Shown here piece by piece: positions 51,521 to 60,073 of a stretch of DNA of 64,000 nt (the first letter of the stretch is position 1; every line of letters starts with the position of its first letter). The stretch covers positions 3,348,001 to 3,412,000 of the forward strand of contig OW818654.1 in the NCBI GenBank assembly GCA_942492935.1, written 5' to 3'. A model generated the notes under the pieces. That model saw nothing but the letters and a program-made list of their open reading frames with translations, was not told the DNA's origin and ran no database searches. Origin of the DNA: JANJUO01 sp942492935 (GTDB lineage: Bacteria; Bacteroidota; Ignavibacteria; Kapaibacteriales; UBA2268). A program made the position numbers and the translations under genes.

Positions 51521-52033
51521 TTACTCAAGATAAACACCTGAACCAATGAAGTAATCAGTTCCTGGAATTGGTTCTGCATAACCTAATTTTTTACTTTGTG
51601 TAGTTTCGCCTGGCTTCTGCCAATAAAATTCAACATAACCACCGCCATTTTTGCAAACCGCTGCAAGTTCACGAATAACATACTTTCCTTTTACATCTTG
51701 ATAATCATAAAGATTTTGTCCTTCTTTATCTTTTTGTGTAGCGTGAGCTATATTGACACAGTTGTAATCATAAACATAAAAATATCCAGACTTATCCTCA
51801 TAAAATCTGACAGAATCGATAGATTTTCTGATAAGTAGAGTGATAGCATCTTTATCACTTAATGGTTTAATCAATTCACTCAAAACAATAGCATGATTAT
51901 GAACAGCATATTTTGCAATTTTCTTGTTCCATTCTAATGTATTATCATCATTTGATGTTGAGTTTTCAGAACAAGAAACTAATAAGGCAATTAAAACAAT
52001 AAACCAAGAATTTAACAAAAACTTGAATTTCAT
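51521..52033 (-). CDS. Cache-domain lipoprotein
   Basis: About 170 residues from the start at 52033; a frame extension to 52069 is unlikely, since MKFKFLLNSWFIVLIALLVSCSEN is a proper lipoprotein signal. The domain is a single Cache/sCache_2 sensor: KSGYFYVYDYNCVNIAHATQKDKEGQNLYDYQDVKGKYVIRELA and GYAEPIPGTDYFIGSGVY. Such domains bind small ligands and usually sit on chemoreceptors or kinases; here it is free-standing on the membrane surface and no signalling partner is adjacent. Confidence 0.85.
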   Translation of the reverse strand: MKFKFLLNSWFIVLIALLVSCSENSTSNDDNTLEWNKKIAKYAVHNHAIVLSELIKPLSDKDAITLLIRKSIDSVRFYEDKSGYFYVYDYNCVNIAHATQKDKEGQNLYDYQDVKGKYVIRELAAVCKNGGGYVEFYWQKPGETTQSKKLGYAEPIPGTDYFIGSGVYLE

Positions 52034-52146
52034 AAAAAATCCTAAAAAATTACAAATAAGACAAAACAAATTTAGTGAAATTTTTACAAATCAAAAATTC
52101 TTTATTTAATAATTTTTAATTGCTTATTAAATTAGGTTTATAATTT

Positions 52147-52182
52147 AAATTGATATTCCTTGTTGATGAGGAATATCAATTT
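52147..52182 (-). terminator. Hairpin terminator after the GH130 gene
   Basis: Perfect 14-bp stem AAATTGATATTCCT / AGGAATATCAATTT with an 8-base loop, 23 bases past the GH130 stop; AT-rich without a long T run. Confidence 0.75.
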
Positions 52183-52204
52183 AATTATGTTGTTATTGAC
52201 AATA

Positions 52205-53143
52205 TCAATTTTTGTCTAACCAATCTAATAATTCATTTATACTGCCGGTTGCGAGAGCTATACTTGTATCTGCAGCACCATAGTATAAATTAATTTTATC
52301 ATTATCTGCACCTATTGTATATCCACAAGGAAATACAACTTTATTCACATCACCTTTTTCTTCATACTGCTCTAATGGTCCAAATATCCAGTCATTACTT
52401 CTTTTAATGCAAATTTCTGGTTGCTTCAAATCGAATAAAGCAAGCCCCAGACGATATATACAACCTGCAGCATTTTGCTTTACTCCATGGTATATCATTA
52501 GCCATCCTTTTGGAGTTTCAATCAGCGGAGGTGAAATTCCAATTTTATTTGCATCCCACCAGCCACCTCTACGTGCCTCCATAATTAATTTATGGCTACC
52601 CCAGTGGTGTAAATCAGGCGAATATGAAATCCATATATGAGCTTTTGGAGAACTAACTGGACGATGAACTAATGCCCAATATTCACCTATTCTGTGTGGG
52701 AGTAATGTGGCATCTTTATCTTCAGGAGACATAATAATTCCGAATCTTTCAAAAGTTTTAAAATCTTCAGTAAATGCTAATGCCACACCGGGTCCATCTC
52801 TTGTATAGGCAGTATAAACAATTGCATATTTAGATAGTTCAGGAATATGTGTTATTCTTGGGTCTTCAATTCCCCAAACTTCTTCTGGATAATTTTCGGG
52901 GTCTGGCATTAATGTTGGCTCAGGGTCAATTATCCATCCATCAACACCATTTGCAGAGCGTGCCGCACAAAGATGGGATTGCCCATTCCTGCTCTCCACC
53001 CTACACAATAATAAAGTTGTTCCATCTTGTAAAATAGTTGCACCCGGATTAAATACACTATTTATAGGGTAAGTCCAATCAGCTGCTGTAAGAATTGGAT
53101 TTAATTTATGACGTTTAAATAGTTCTGGATTTTGATTATTCAT
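52205..53143 (-). CDS. Glycoside hydrolase family 130 protein (beta-mannoside phosphorylase-like)
   Basis: 312-residue five-bladed propeller enzyme. Family features are YPINSVFNPGATILQDGTTLLLCRVESRNGQSHLCAARS, GIEDPRITHIPELSKYAIVYTAY with the catalytic Asp of the phosphorylases, and the closing FPCGYTIGADNDKINLYYGAADTSIALATGSI. GH130 enzymes phosphorolyse beta-1,2- or beta-1,4-mannosides. It is downstream of a GT4 fusion protein; such GT4-GH130 neighbours suggest synthesis and turnover of a mannose-containing oligosaccharide. No signal peptide. Confidence 0.93.
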   Translation of the reverse strand: MNNQNPELFKRHKLNPILTAADWTYPINSVFNPGATILQDGTTLLLCRVESRNGQSHLCAARSANGVDGWIIDPEPTLMPDPENYPEEVWGIEDPRITHIPELSKYAIVYTAYTRDGPGVALAFTEDFKTFERFGIIMSPEDKDATLLPHRIGEYWALVHRPVSSPKAHIWISYSPDLHHWGSHKLIMEARRGGWWDANKIGISPPLIETPKGWLMIYHGVKQNAAGCIYRLGLALFDLKQPEICIKRSNDWIFGPLEQYEEKGDVNKVVFPCGYTIGADNDKINLYYGAADTSIALATGSINELLDWLDKN

Positions 53144-53427
53144 TTGATTTATGCTCTAAATTTGAAATTGATATTTCTGAATTGCTTAATTCTGGTAATG
53201 CTTTTAAATACGTTAAAGTGGACTTTGCAATTGTTGCCTCTGGATTAAATACGCTGTTAATCGGGTGTATCCAATCTACTAATGATGTAGGAATTGGATT
53301 TAATTTATGACCTTTAATTGGTTCTGAATTGTGATTGTTCATTTGTTTTATGCTCCAAAGTTAAAATTGAAATTTCTGTTATTCTTAACTCAAGTAATGC
53401 TTGTAAGTATGCTAATGTTGATTCTGC
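53033..53427 (-). repeat. Tandem duplication of the GT4-end/GH130-start junction
   Basis: Two units of about 196-199 bases (53229-53427 and 53033-53228). Each spans the last about 30 codons of a GT-like C-terminus plus about 37 codons of a GH130 N-terminus. The duplicated junction creates the small chimeric frame at 53136-53342. Confidence 0.85.
53136..53342 (-). pseudogene. Chimeric gene fossil: GH130 N-terminus joined to GT4 C-terminus
   Basis: Sixty-eight codons. Residues 1-38 (MNNHNSEPIKGHKLNPIPTS, then INSVFNPEATI) copy the start of the GH130 protein; residues 39-68 (AKSTLTYLKALPELSNSEIS, then LEHKSNE) copy the end of the GT4 protein. It is the product of a tandem duplication across the gene boundary. 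It still overlaps its upstream neighbour's stop and its downstream neighbour's start in the same way as the originals would. An encoded peptide is unlikely to have enzyme function; the unbroken frame may simply maintain translational coupling. Confidence 0.85.
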
Positions 53428-55626
53428 TCCCTGATTTTCATTTAATCTATCTGGATGCAAACCATCTCTGCAACCTCCAGATATTTGGTCATACATTGAG
53501 AGATTTAAATCATTTCTTCCAATAAACCATTCAAATGCTCTCTTGGCTCCTTTATGCCAGTATTCATCTTTAGTGATTCTGAATGCTTCAAGACAAGCAG
53601 AAACCATAGTTTGTGCTTCAATAGGTTGTTGGTCAAATCTTGCTTTGAGACCATCTTTTTTGAAGAATCCGTTAGAGCCAATTGCAATAAAATGCCCCTT
53701 TGGAGATTCTGATTTTTGTAATTCTAACAGCCACTTCAAAGATTCAAGACCTATTTCTATCATTTTCTGATTCGGTATTGTGTTTCCACAAATTAATAAA
53801 GAATGGGATAGTGCCGCATTGCTATAGCTCAGACTACTTTCAAACCATTTCCAGTCATCTGTTCTGACAATATTGTACATATTTACTAAACGTTCAGCTA
53901 AATCTATACGATAATGGCTAACTTTACTATCACCATCAAATCTCTTTGAATATTCATTAATGCCCATTAGTGCAAATGCCCATGCTCTTGGGCTTGTCAT
54001 TTCTACAATTGAAGGAAGTGATTGCTCGAATAATTTCCCTGCAACACTTTGAAGTGATAGTATTTTCGACCTCCCAATTACAGTACCTAATGACCATAAA
54101 GTCCTGCCATTGCTATCATCAGAACCACTTTCTTCTAACCATTGACGTTGATAATTCAGAAAATTTCTAAATCTTCCAACTTCTGAATTAAATGCAAAAT
54201 GTATAAATGATAAATATTTCGTGGCTAATTTTACTGATTCTCCATTTAATAACTCTTCAAGAAGAACACTAACAATCAATGCTCTTGCATTATCATCAAT
54301 TGAATAACCTTCATCATAATTTGGGACGGTAAATATTGAGTGTTGCAACATTCCTGTTTCATCTGTCATTCTAAAAAGATGGTCAAGTTTTAATTGTGGC
54401 AATTCATCATTACTTGAACTTAAAGATTTAATTTGTAGAGTTGGATTTTTATTAGAATTCATTCTTTCAATACGTGCTTTTTGAAAGCTATTCATGTAAT
54501 GTTCGGCTACTTTAGACCAAATCATTTCTCGACCAAACAAGTAAGCTCTTTTTCTCATAGCATGTCTTGATTGCTCATCGTCTAATAATCTGAGTATTTG
54601 CGTAGCCATTGAATCAGGGTCACTAAATGGTACCAAAACTCCACGTTCTTCTGCGAGCATTTCTTCAGCATACCAATAAGGTGTTGAAATTACTGCTTTA
54701 CCTGCACCAAGCGTATAAGCTAAAGTACCTGAAGTAATTTGAGCTTCATTCAAATATGGAGTAATATAGATATCAGCTGCACCAATAAATTGATTCAATT
54801 CTTCAATATTAACAAAGCGGTTATAAAAAATTACTTGATTTTCTACACCTATTTCCTGTGCTAACCATTGTAATGAACTTCTGTATGCCTCACCTTCATT
54901 TTTTCTAATGTGTGGGTGAGTCTCGCCAAGAATCATATACACAACGTTAGGATAATGCTCCAATACTTTCGGAAGTGAAGAGATAACAGATTCATATCCT
55001 TTATTTGGGGATAGCAAACCAAAGCTTAGCAATAAGATTTTACCTTCAACTCCAAATATATCTTTATTATAGCTTGGGTCAACAAATGGTACATCTGGAA
55101 TTCCATGATGAATCATATCGATTTTTTCTGGTGAAATTTTATAAATACCCTGAAGAAAATCAACTCCACGTTTGCTCATTACAACTATTCTATCTGATAA
55201 ATCTGCAACTTTTTCTAATACTATTCGCTGTTCAGCATTTGGTTCACGCAAAACTGTATGTAAAGTTGTAACAATAGGCATTCTCAATTCACTCAAAAGT
55301 GCTAATATATGACTTCCAGCTTTCCCACCAAATATTCCATATTCAAATTGAAGACAAACCATATCAACACTATTTAGATTAAGAAAATCACTTGCTCTGC
55401 GATAAGAAGCAATATCTTTTTCAGTCAATTCAAAACGAACTCTTGGTGGATAGTCATATCCACTTGGTTCGTCATTTACAGGCAAGGCAATACATGTAAC
55501 TGCAGGATATTCAGTTGCAATTGCTTCACATAAGTCAGTTGTAAAAGTAGCAATTCCACATTGTCTTGGTTCATAATTGCCTATGAAAGCAATTCTATTA
55601 ATTGATTTACTCGTTAAGTTTATCAT
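53314..55626 (-). CDS. GT4 glycosyltransferase fused to a helical-barrel C-terminal domain
   Basis: 770-residue cytoplasmic protein. Residues 8-395 are a GT-B fold family 4 transferase: IGNYEPRQCGIATFTTDLCEA, then the nucleotide-sugar half with LLSFGLLSPNKGYESVI and the ITPYLNEAQITSGTLAYTLGAGKAVISTPY acceptor motif. Residues about 410-750 form an all-helical domain of the (alpha/alpha) barrel kind (DETGMLQHSIFTVPNYDEGYSIDDNARALIVSVLLEE, WSLGTVIG, IGRNDLNLSMYDQISGGCRDGL). Such fusions are found next to GH130 genes. It probably builds a mannosylated oligosaccharide; substrate is inferred only from context. Confidence 0.87.
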   Translation of the reverse strand: MINLTSKSINRIAFIGNYEPRQCGIATFTTDLCEAIATEYPAVTCIALPVNDEPSGYDYPPRVRFELTEKDIASYRRASDFLNLNSVDMVCLQFEYGIFGGKAGSHILALLSELRMPIVTTLHTVLREPNAEQRIVLEKVADLSDRIVVMSKRGVDFLQGIYKISPEKIDMIHHGIPDVPFVDPSYNKDIFGVEGKILLLSFGLLSPNKGYESVISSLPKVLEHYPNVVYMILGETHPHIRKNEGEAYRSSLQWLAQEIGVENQVIFYNRFVNIEELNQFIGAADIYITPYLNEAQITSGTLAYTLGAGKAVISTPYWYAEEMLAEERGVLVPFSDPDSMATQILRLLDDEQSRHAMRKRAYLFGREMIWSKVAEHYMNSFQKARIERMNSNKNPTLQIKSLSSSNDELPQLKLDHLFRMTDETGMLQHSIFTVPNYDEGYSIDDNARALIVSVLLEELLNGESVKLATKYLSFIHFAFNSEVGRFRNFLNYQRQWLEESGSDDSNGRTLWSLGTVIGRSKILSLQSVAGKLFEQSLPSIVEMTSPRAWAFALMGINEYSKRFDGDSKVSHYRIDLAERLVNMYNIVRTDDWKWFESSLSYSNAALSHSLLICGNTIPNQKMIEIGLESLKWLLELQKSESPKGHFIAIGSNGFFKKDGLKARFDQQPIEAQTMVSACLEAFRITKDEYWHKGAKRAFEWFIGRNDLNLSMYDQISGGCRDGLHPDRLNENQGAESTLAYLQALLELRITEISILTLEHKTNEQSQFRTN

Positions 55627-55638
55627 ATTTCTCCTTTT

Positions 55639-56490
55639 TTACTTAGAATTTACAAAACCAGCTAATTCACCAACTATATTTACTAATTCAGAACCTTGGG
55701 GAACAACAATTTTTGCATTGTTTTTTAACGATATTTCTACTGCTTCTAATTTTTTTAATAATTGGGCATTACCCACAAAATATTTATCAGCAGCTTCATT
55801 AATTAATTTGATTGATGCAGCATCACCTTCTGCTTGTAATATTTTTGCTTGTCTATATCCTTCAGCTTCTTTTATTTTTGCTCTTTTTTCACCATCTGCT
55901 ACAGTTTCTCTTGCAGATGCAAAGTCAATAGCTGCAACTTTTTCATTTTCGGCTTTTACAACTTTATTCATAGTTTCTTGAACATCAGATGGCGGGTCAA
56001 TTTCTTTTAACTCGGTTCTTACAATTTCAATTCCCCAACTATTAGTTTCTTCAAGTAAAGTACGATGTAATTCAGCATTTATTCTTCCTCTTTCACTATT
56101 TGCAGATTTCAATGTCAAAGTACCAATAATATTTCTTAATGTAGTTCTTGCAAGATTAACTATTTGAAATATATAGTTATTAACATTATAAATGGAATTT
56201 TTTACACTTTCTTCATCTGATTTGACTTTAAAGTACACCTGTGCATCTACTCTTGCATTTAAATTATCATTTGTAATAATCTCTTGTCGTTCTGCGTTTA
56301 CCATTGTTTCAGTTATATTAACACGAAATAATCTGTCAAATATAGGAAAAATCCAATGAAATCCTGGTTCTGCAAATCTGTTGTATCTTCCCAATCTTTC
56401 AATTAAACCCCTATGTGTTGGTCTTATTATCCTAACTCCACTAAAAATAAAAATTAGAATAAATAGTGCAATTCCATAAATTATATCCAT
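55639..56490 (-). CDS. SPFH/Band 7 domain protein (stomatin-like)
   Basis: 283 residues. One N-terminal membrane helix (IYGIALFILIFIFSGVRII) precedes the SPFH domain (RPTHRGLIERLGRYNRFAEPGFHWIFPIFDRLFRVNITETMVNAERQEIITNDNLNARVDAQVYFKV) and a helical C-terminus (AKIKEAEGYRQAKILQAEGDAASIKLINEAADKYF). Stomatin-type proteins assemble ring-like microdomains and often work with NfeD proteases; no nfeD gene is adjacent. It is 12 bases upstream of the GT4 gene and is probably cotranscribed with it. Confidence 0.93.
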   Translation of the reverse strand: MDIIYGIALFILIFIFSGVRIIRPTHRGLIERLGRYNRFAEPGFHWIFPIFDRLFRVNITETMVNAERQEIITNDNLNARVDAQVYFKVKSDEESVKNSIYNVNNYIFQIVNLARTTLRNIIGTLTLKSANSERGRINAELHRTLLEETNSWGIEIVRTELKEIDPPSDVQETMNKVVKAENEKVAAIDFASARETVADGEKRAKIKEAEGYRQAKILQAEGDAASIKLINEAADKYFVGNAQLLKKLEAVEISLKNNAKIVVPQGSELVNIVGELAGFVNSK

Positions 56491-56693
56491 AATATCATCT
56501 CAAATAATCAAAAATAATGACATATAATTAAACAATTCATTTATAATTATCACATAGTTTTTTATAGATTTATGTGTATCAAAGTAACAATTTGTTTATT
56601 TATTTAACATAACAAAAATAACAATCATTTAGTAATATTTTGTTACATTGTAATAATTGATTCTTATACATTTTACATATTAAATTTGATTTG

Positions 56694-56701
56694 CAATAGT
56701 T
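56694..56701. repeat. 8-bp target site duplication, left
   Basis: CAATAGTT abuts the left terminal inverted repeat of the insertion sequence and is repeated at 57929-57936 next to the right end. Confidence 0.85.
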
Positions 56702-56776
56702 GGCGTAATGGACAAAATTAATGCTGATATCGCAGTAAATCAATAAATTTATTAGATTTACACTATTTGAAAATAT

Positions 56777-57690
56777 ATGAATAAAAATTATGTTTTTATT
56801 GTGGTTCAAAAATCACTAAAAAGAATGGATTTGTAGGCAAAAAACAGCGTTATAAATGCCATAAATGCGGCAAACAATTTCTATCAACTGTCAGAATTGA
56901 TAAGAATAAATTGTGGTCCGAGTATGTAAATGGCAAACAAACTTATGAGCAATTATCCCAAAGATACAATTGCTCCAGCAAAACCATAAAGAGATATTTA
57001 GACAAAGTAAAAGTAGTTGAAAAGCAGAAGCAAATTGGCGAGGTAGTGGTTTTAATGGATACTACCTACTTTGGTCGGACCATGGGTGTAATGCTTTTCA
57101 AAGACACTTATACAGGTCAAAATTTGTATATGGAATTTGTAAAATATGAGACAAATGACCTATATTTTAAAGGTATTCAGGAACTTCAAAATCGGGGTTA
57201 TATTATTAAAGCAATAGTTTGCGATGGTCGCAAAGGTCTATTAACTTTATTAAAAGATATACCAATTCAAATGTGTCAGTTTCATCAAGTTGCAATAATA
57301 ACGAGGTATTTAACTCGAAATCCAAAACTAATAGCATCTCAAGAATTAAGGCAATTATGCTTGAAATTAAAGGATTTAGACCGTAAAGAATTTACTTCGT
57401 TATTGAATGAATGGTATAAAAAGTGGAAAGAATTTCTTGATGAGCGTAGCACAGATATTTCGACTGGAAAGAGTTTCTACAAACATAAAAAATTGAGAAG
57501 TGCCTATTATAGTTTGCAAAGAAATCTTCCATGGCTATTTGTTTATAAAGATTATCCGAAACTTGAAATTCCGAATACAACAAATGCAATTGATGGACAG
57601 TTTGCCGATTTAAAAAGCAAACTTCGGGTTCATAATGGCTTATCAATTATAAGGAAGAAAAAATTTATAAATGAGTTTTTGAAGGTATGA
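56777..57690 (+). CDS. IS256-family transposase, variant Zn-binding type (frameshifted at the N-terminus)
   Basis: About 304 residues in total. The ATG at 56777 reads MNKN and then stops, while the neighbouring frame from 56785 encodes KLCFYCGSKITKKNGFVGKKQRYKCHKCGKQF, an N-terminal zinc ribbon with two CxxC pairs. One extra A in the A run at 56783-56787, or a -1 ribosomal shift there, joins them. The catalytic core has VVLMDTTYFG (first Asp), AIVCDGRKGL (second Asp) and NTTNAIDGQFADLKSKLRVHNG. In the last, the acid after NAI is Asp where IS256 relatives have Glu. Without the frameshift, translation could start only at the TTG at 56911 and would lack the zinc ribbon. Confidence 0.88.
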
Positions 57691-57707
57691 GTTTGAAAAA
57701 AATATCA

Positions 57708-57732
57708 AAGGAACTTTGTTAAGAAGTTCCTT
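57708..57732 (+). terminator. Hairpin after the transposase gene
   Basis: Stem AAGGAACTT (57708-57716) / AAGTTCCTT (57724-57732), 7-base loop, 18 bases past the transposase stop and inside the element. Confidence 0.6.
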
Positions 57733-58083
57733 CGATTTAGACATTTTTTGTCAAACGCTGATTATTCCTGGCAGGTTGCTCTCCAGCAGAGCCGGCTTCC
57801 GCTTCATCAGATTTTACAAAATTATTACTAATTTTTTTATATGCAAAATTGCCTAATAATTTATAGCATTAATTTTGTCCATTAGGAGAGATGATCCCTA
57901 TAATAGCATTAATTTTGTCCATTACTCCCAATAGTTCTATTCTAAGTTGCATGAAGGGCAAATTTTTAGACAAGTTAATGATTAAAAATTGAGAAAATAT
58001 TATTGGTAAACTACTTCAAAACACAGATTCTATTATAATTTTGTTGAAATATTTCAAATCGTTTAAACTATCGGGCTTAGTTT

Positions 58084-58980
58084 TTACAATTTTTCTTCCT
58101 TTTTTAATACACTTTCGATAAATTCTATCGATGTTTTATCTTTTGCTAATGGCGAAATTTCATAGAAATAATCAATTACCTGATGTCTTGCAGGAACATA
58201 CTTAACATCACCAGTTTCAATTTTTTTGTATTTTAAAACTTCAGTACCATCAAGGTAAATTTTTTGTCTGTTTGTAATATTAGATAAACCTTTATACAAT
58301 TGATTTAATCTGTTTTTTAGAAGTGTAAAATGATATGGGTTGTTGTTTTTTAATATTATACAATTATAAGTGATGGGTACAGTTGTATCTGAAAATGAAA
58401 ATACTCTTGCCGGTTCATCTTTAAAAACCATAACCGGAGTGCCTCTTCTAACCTGTTTGTATAAAATTTCACCATCTTTTTTTGAAATTCTAACACAACC
58501 GTGAGAAGAAGGATTTTTTCCCAGAAATCTATAATAACCACTACCTTTCAAGCCGTGAAAGCCTATATTACCATTAAATCCAATCCAATGAAAAAGCTCT
58601 GCATCATCGAATTGTTTACTTACAGCTAATGGAGATTTAGACTGAACTGTAAATACTCCAGTAGTTGTTTCCATTCCTTTGCTTATGTTAGGATTTCCAG
58701 TTGATATATGAAAAACTTGAGGTGTATCGTTTCTTTTGTAAAGAGTTGCAGTTTGCTTTATTAATGAAATATAAATGTATTCATTTCCAAGAATATGAAT
58801 AGTATCTTTTAATGGTAGAAATTCATAATATATTTTTGCATTCTTTAAACTATTTCTGTAATCATTCTTTAAATACAAGTGCTTAACCTGATTATTTGAT
58901 AATAATCCTAAGTAATTAATCATGCTGATTATCACAATAATAATCAGACCAATTAATCTATATATTGATTTTACATTCAT
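58084..58980 (-). CDS. L,D-transpeptidase (YkuD domain)
   Basis: 298 residues with one N-terminal membrane anchor (IYRLIGLIIIVIISMINYLGLL). The YkuD catalytic domain spans about residues 65-185: YIYISLIKQTATLYK, STGNPNISKGMETTTGVF, and the active site GNIGFHGLKGSG with His142 followed by PSSHGCVRISKKDGEILY with His160 and Cys162. These enzymes form 3-3 peptidoglycan cross-links or attach proteins to the wall. The C-terminal 100 residues are of unknown role. First of a minus-strand run, but separate from murB upstream by 41 bases, so possibly cotranscribed with it. Confidence 0.92.
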   Translation of the reverse strand: MNVKSIYRLIGLIIIVIISMINYLGLLSNNQVKHLYLKNDYRNSLKNAKIYYEFLPLKDTIHILGNEYIYISLIKQTATLYKRNDTPQVFHISTGNPNISKGMETTTGVFTVQSKSPLAVSKQFDDAELFHWIGFNGNIGFHGLKGSGYYRFLGKNPSSHGCVRISKKDGEILYKQVRRGTPVMVFKDEPARVFSFSDTTVPITYNCIILKNNNPYHFTLLKNRLNQLYKGLSNITNRQKIYLDGTEVLKYKKIETGDVKYVPARHQVIDYFYEISPLAKDKTSIEFIESVLKKEEKL

Positions 58981-59021
58981 AGCACAATATAGACGATTTA
59001 AACTGAATTTTTTATAATTTT

Positions 59022-60041
59022 TTATTTAATAATATTTACTTCTCTTTCCAATTCGATACCGAACTTTTCATTAACAATATGAATTATCTCTGATGATAAA
59101 TTATAAATATCTCTGCCATTAGCATTATTATAATTAACTAAAATCAAGGCGTGTTTATCATATACTCTGGCATCACTATTCATTGAATATTTCATTCCTT
59201 TCAATCCGCATAAATCAATCAATAATCCTGCCGATATTTTTACTTGGTTTGTCAAATTAAATCCCTTAATTTCAGGAAAGTTGTTTTGAAGTTCGTTGTA
59301 TTTCTCAATCGAAATAATCGGATTTTTAAAGAAACTTCCTGCATTTCCAAGAATTTTTGGCTCCGGAAGTTTAGATTTTCTAATTTGAATAATATGTTCA
59401 AAAACTTCTTTAGCACTAACATTCATTTTGTTTGCAAATAATTCTCTTAATTCTTTATAATTCAAATCCGGTTTAAAATTCTTAGATAACTTATAACTGA
59501 CATTTGTAATTATAAATTTATTTTTCAATTTATTTTTAAATACAGAATCACGATAATCAAACAAGCAAAGCCCTTTATCTAATGTATTGAATGTGTTAGT
59601 AATAAAATTGTACCCATTTAAAGAGTGAAAATAGTCTTTCTGCTCTACATTATACGCACCAATATTTTGCACAGGTGCAGAACCAACACAACCGGGAATA
59701 TATGCAAGATTTTCCAATCCAAAAAAATGATGAACTACACAATATTCAACAAAATTATGCCAATTTTCGCCAGCTCCAACAGAAATAACGACATAATCCT
59801 CAGTTTCTTCTGTAATTTTCAAAGATTTAATATTAATTTTTATGGTTAAACCATCATAATCATCTAAAAATAATACATTTGAACCACCAGAAATTATGCA
59901 ATGCTTATTATTTTTAAATATTTCAGATTCAACTAAAGATAATATTTCATCTTCACTATTTATTTCAACAAAATACTTTGTAGAAACATCAATAGCAAAT
60001 GAATTGTATTTTTTGAGATTAATATTTTGTAAAATTTTCAT
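59022..60041 (-). CDS. murB: UDP-N-acetylenolpyruvoylglucosamine reductase
   Basis: 339 residues, the E. coli-like (type I) length. FAD-dependent cytoplasmic enzyme that makes UDP-MurNAc. Features: FAIDVSTKYFVEI, the FAD-binding IISGGSNVLFLDDYDGL, LAYIPGCVGSAPVQNIGAYNVEQKDYF, the catalytic-serine motif LGNAGSFFKNPII, and the C-terminal glutamate in GIELEREVNIIK. Located among other wall genes (L,D-transpeptidase, NagZ-like). Confidence 0.96.
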   Translation of the reverse strand: MKILQNINLKKYNSFAIDVSTKYFVEINSEDEILSLVESEIFKNNKHCIISGGSNVLFLDDYDGLTIKINIKSLKITEETEDYVVISVGAGENWHNFVEYCVVHHFFGLENLAYIPGCVGSAPVQNIGAYNVEQKDYFHSLNGYNFITNTFNTLDKGLCLFDYRDSVFKNKLKNKFIITNVSYKLSKNFKPDLNYKELRELFANKMNVSAKEVFEHIIQIRKSKLPEPKILGNAGSFFKNPIISIEKYNELQNNFPEIKGFNLTNQVKISAGLLIDLCGLKGMKYSMNSDARVYDKHALILVNYNNANGRDIYNLSSEIIHIVNEKFGIELEREVNIIK

Positions 60042-60073
60042 AATGTAAATCTGGATTTAATATGCAAAATTTT

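Larger units (their letters stand above)
56702..57928 (+). mobile_element. Complete IS256-type insertion sequence (variant zinc-binding transposase)
   Basis: 1,227 bases bounded by 24-bp terminal inverted repeats with one mismatch. The left begins GGCGTAATGGACAAAATTAA (56702-56725) and the right ends with its inverse at 57905-57928. It is flanked by the 8-bp direct repeat CAATAGTT, matching the 8-9-bp duplications made by IS256-family elements. An extra copy of the right inverted repeat lies 40 bases inside (57865-57884). It carries one transposase gene with a frameshift near its start. The intact target duplication shows an insertion without later rearrangement at this site. Confidence 0.92.
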
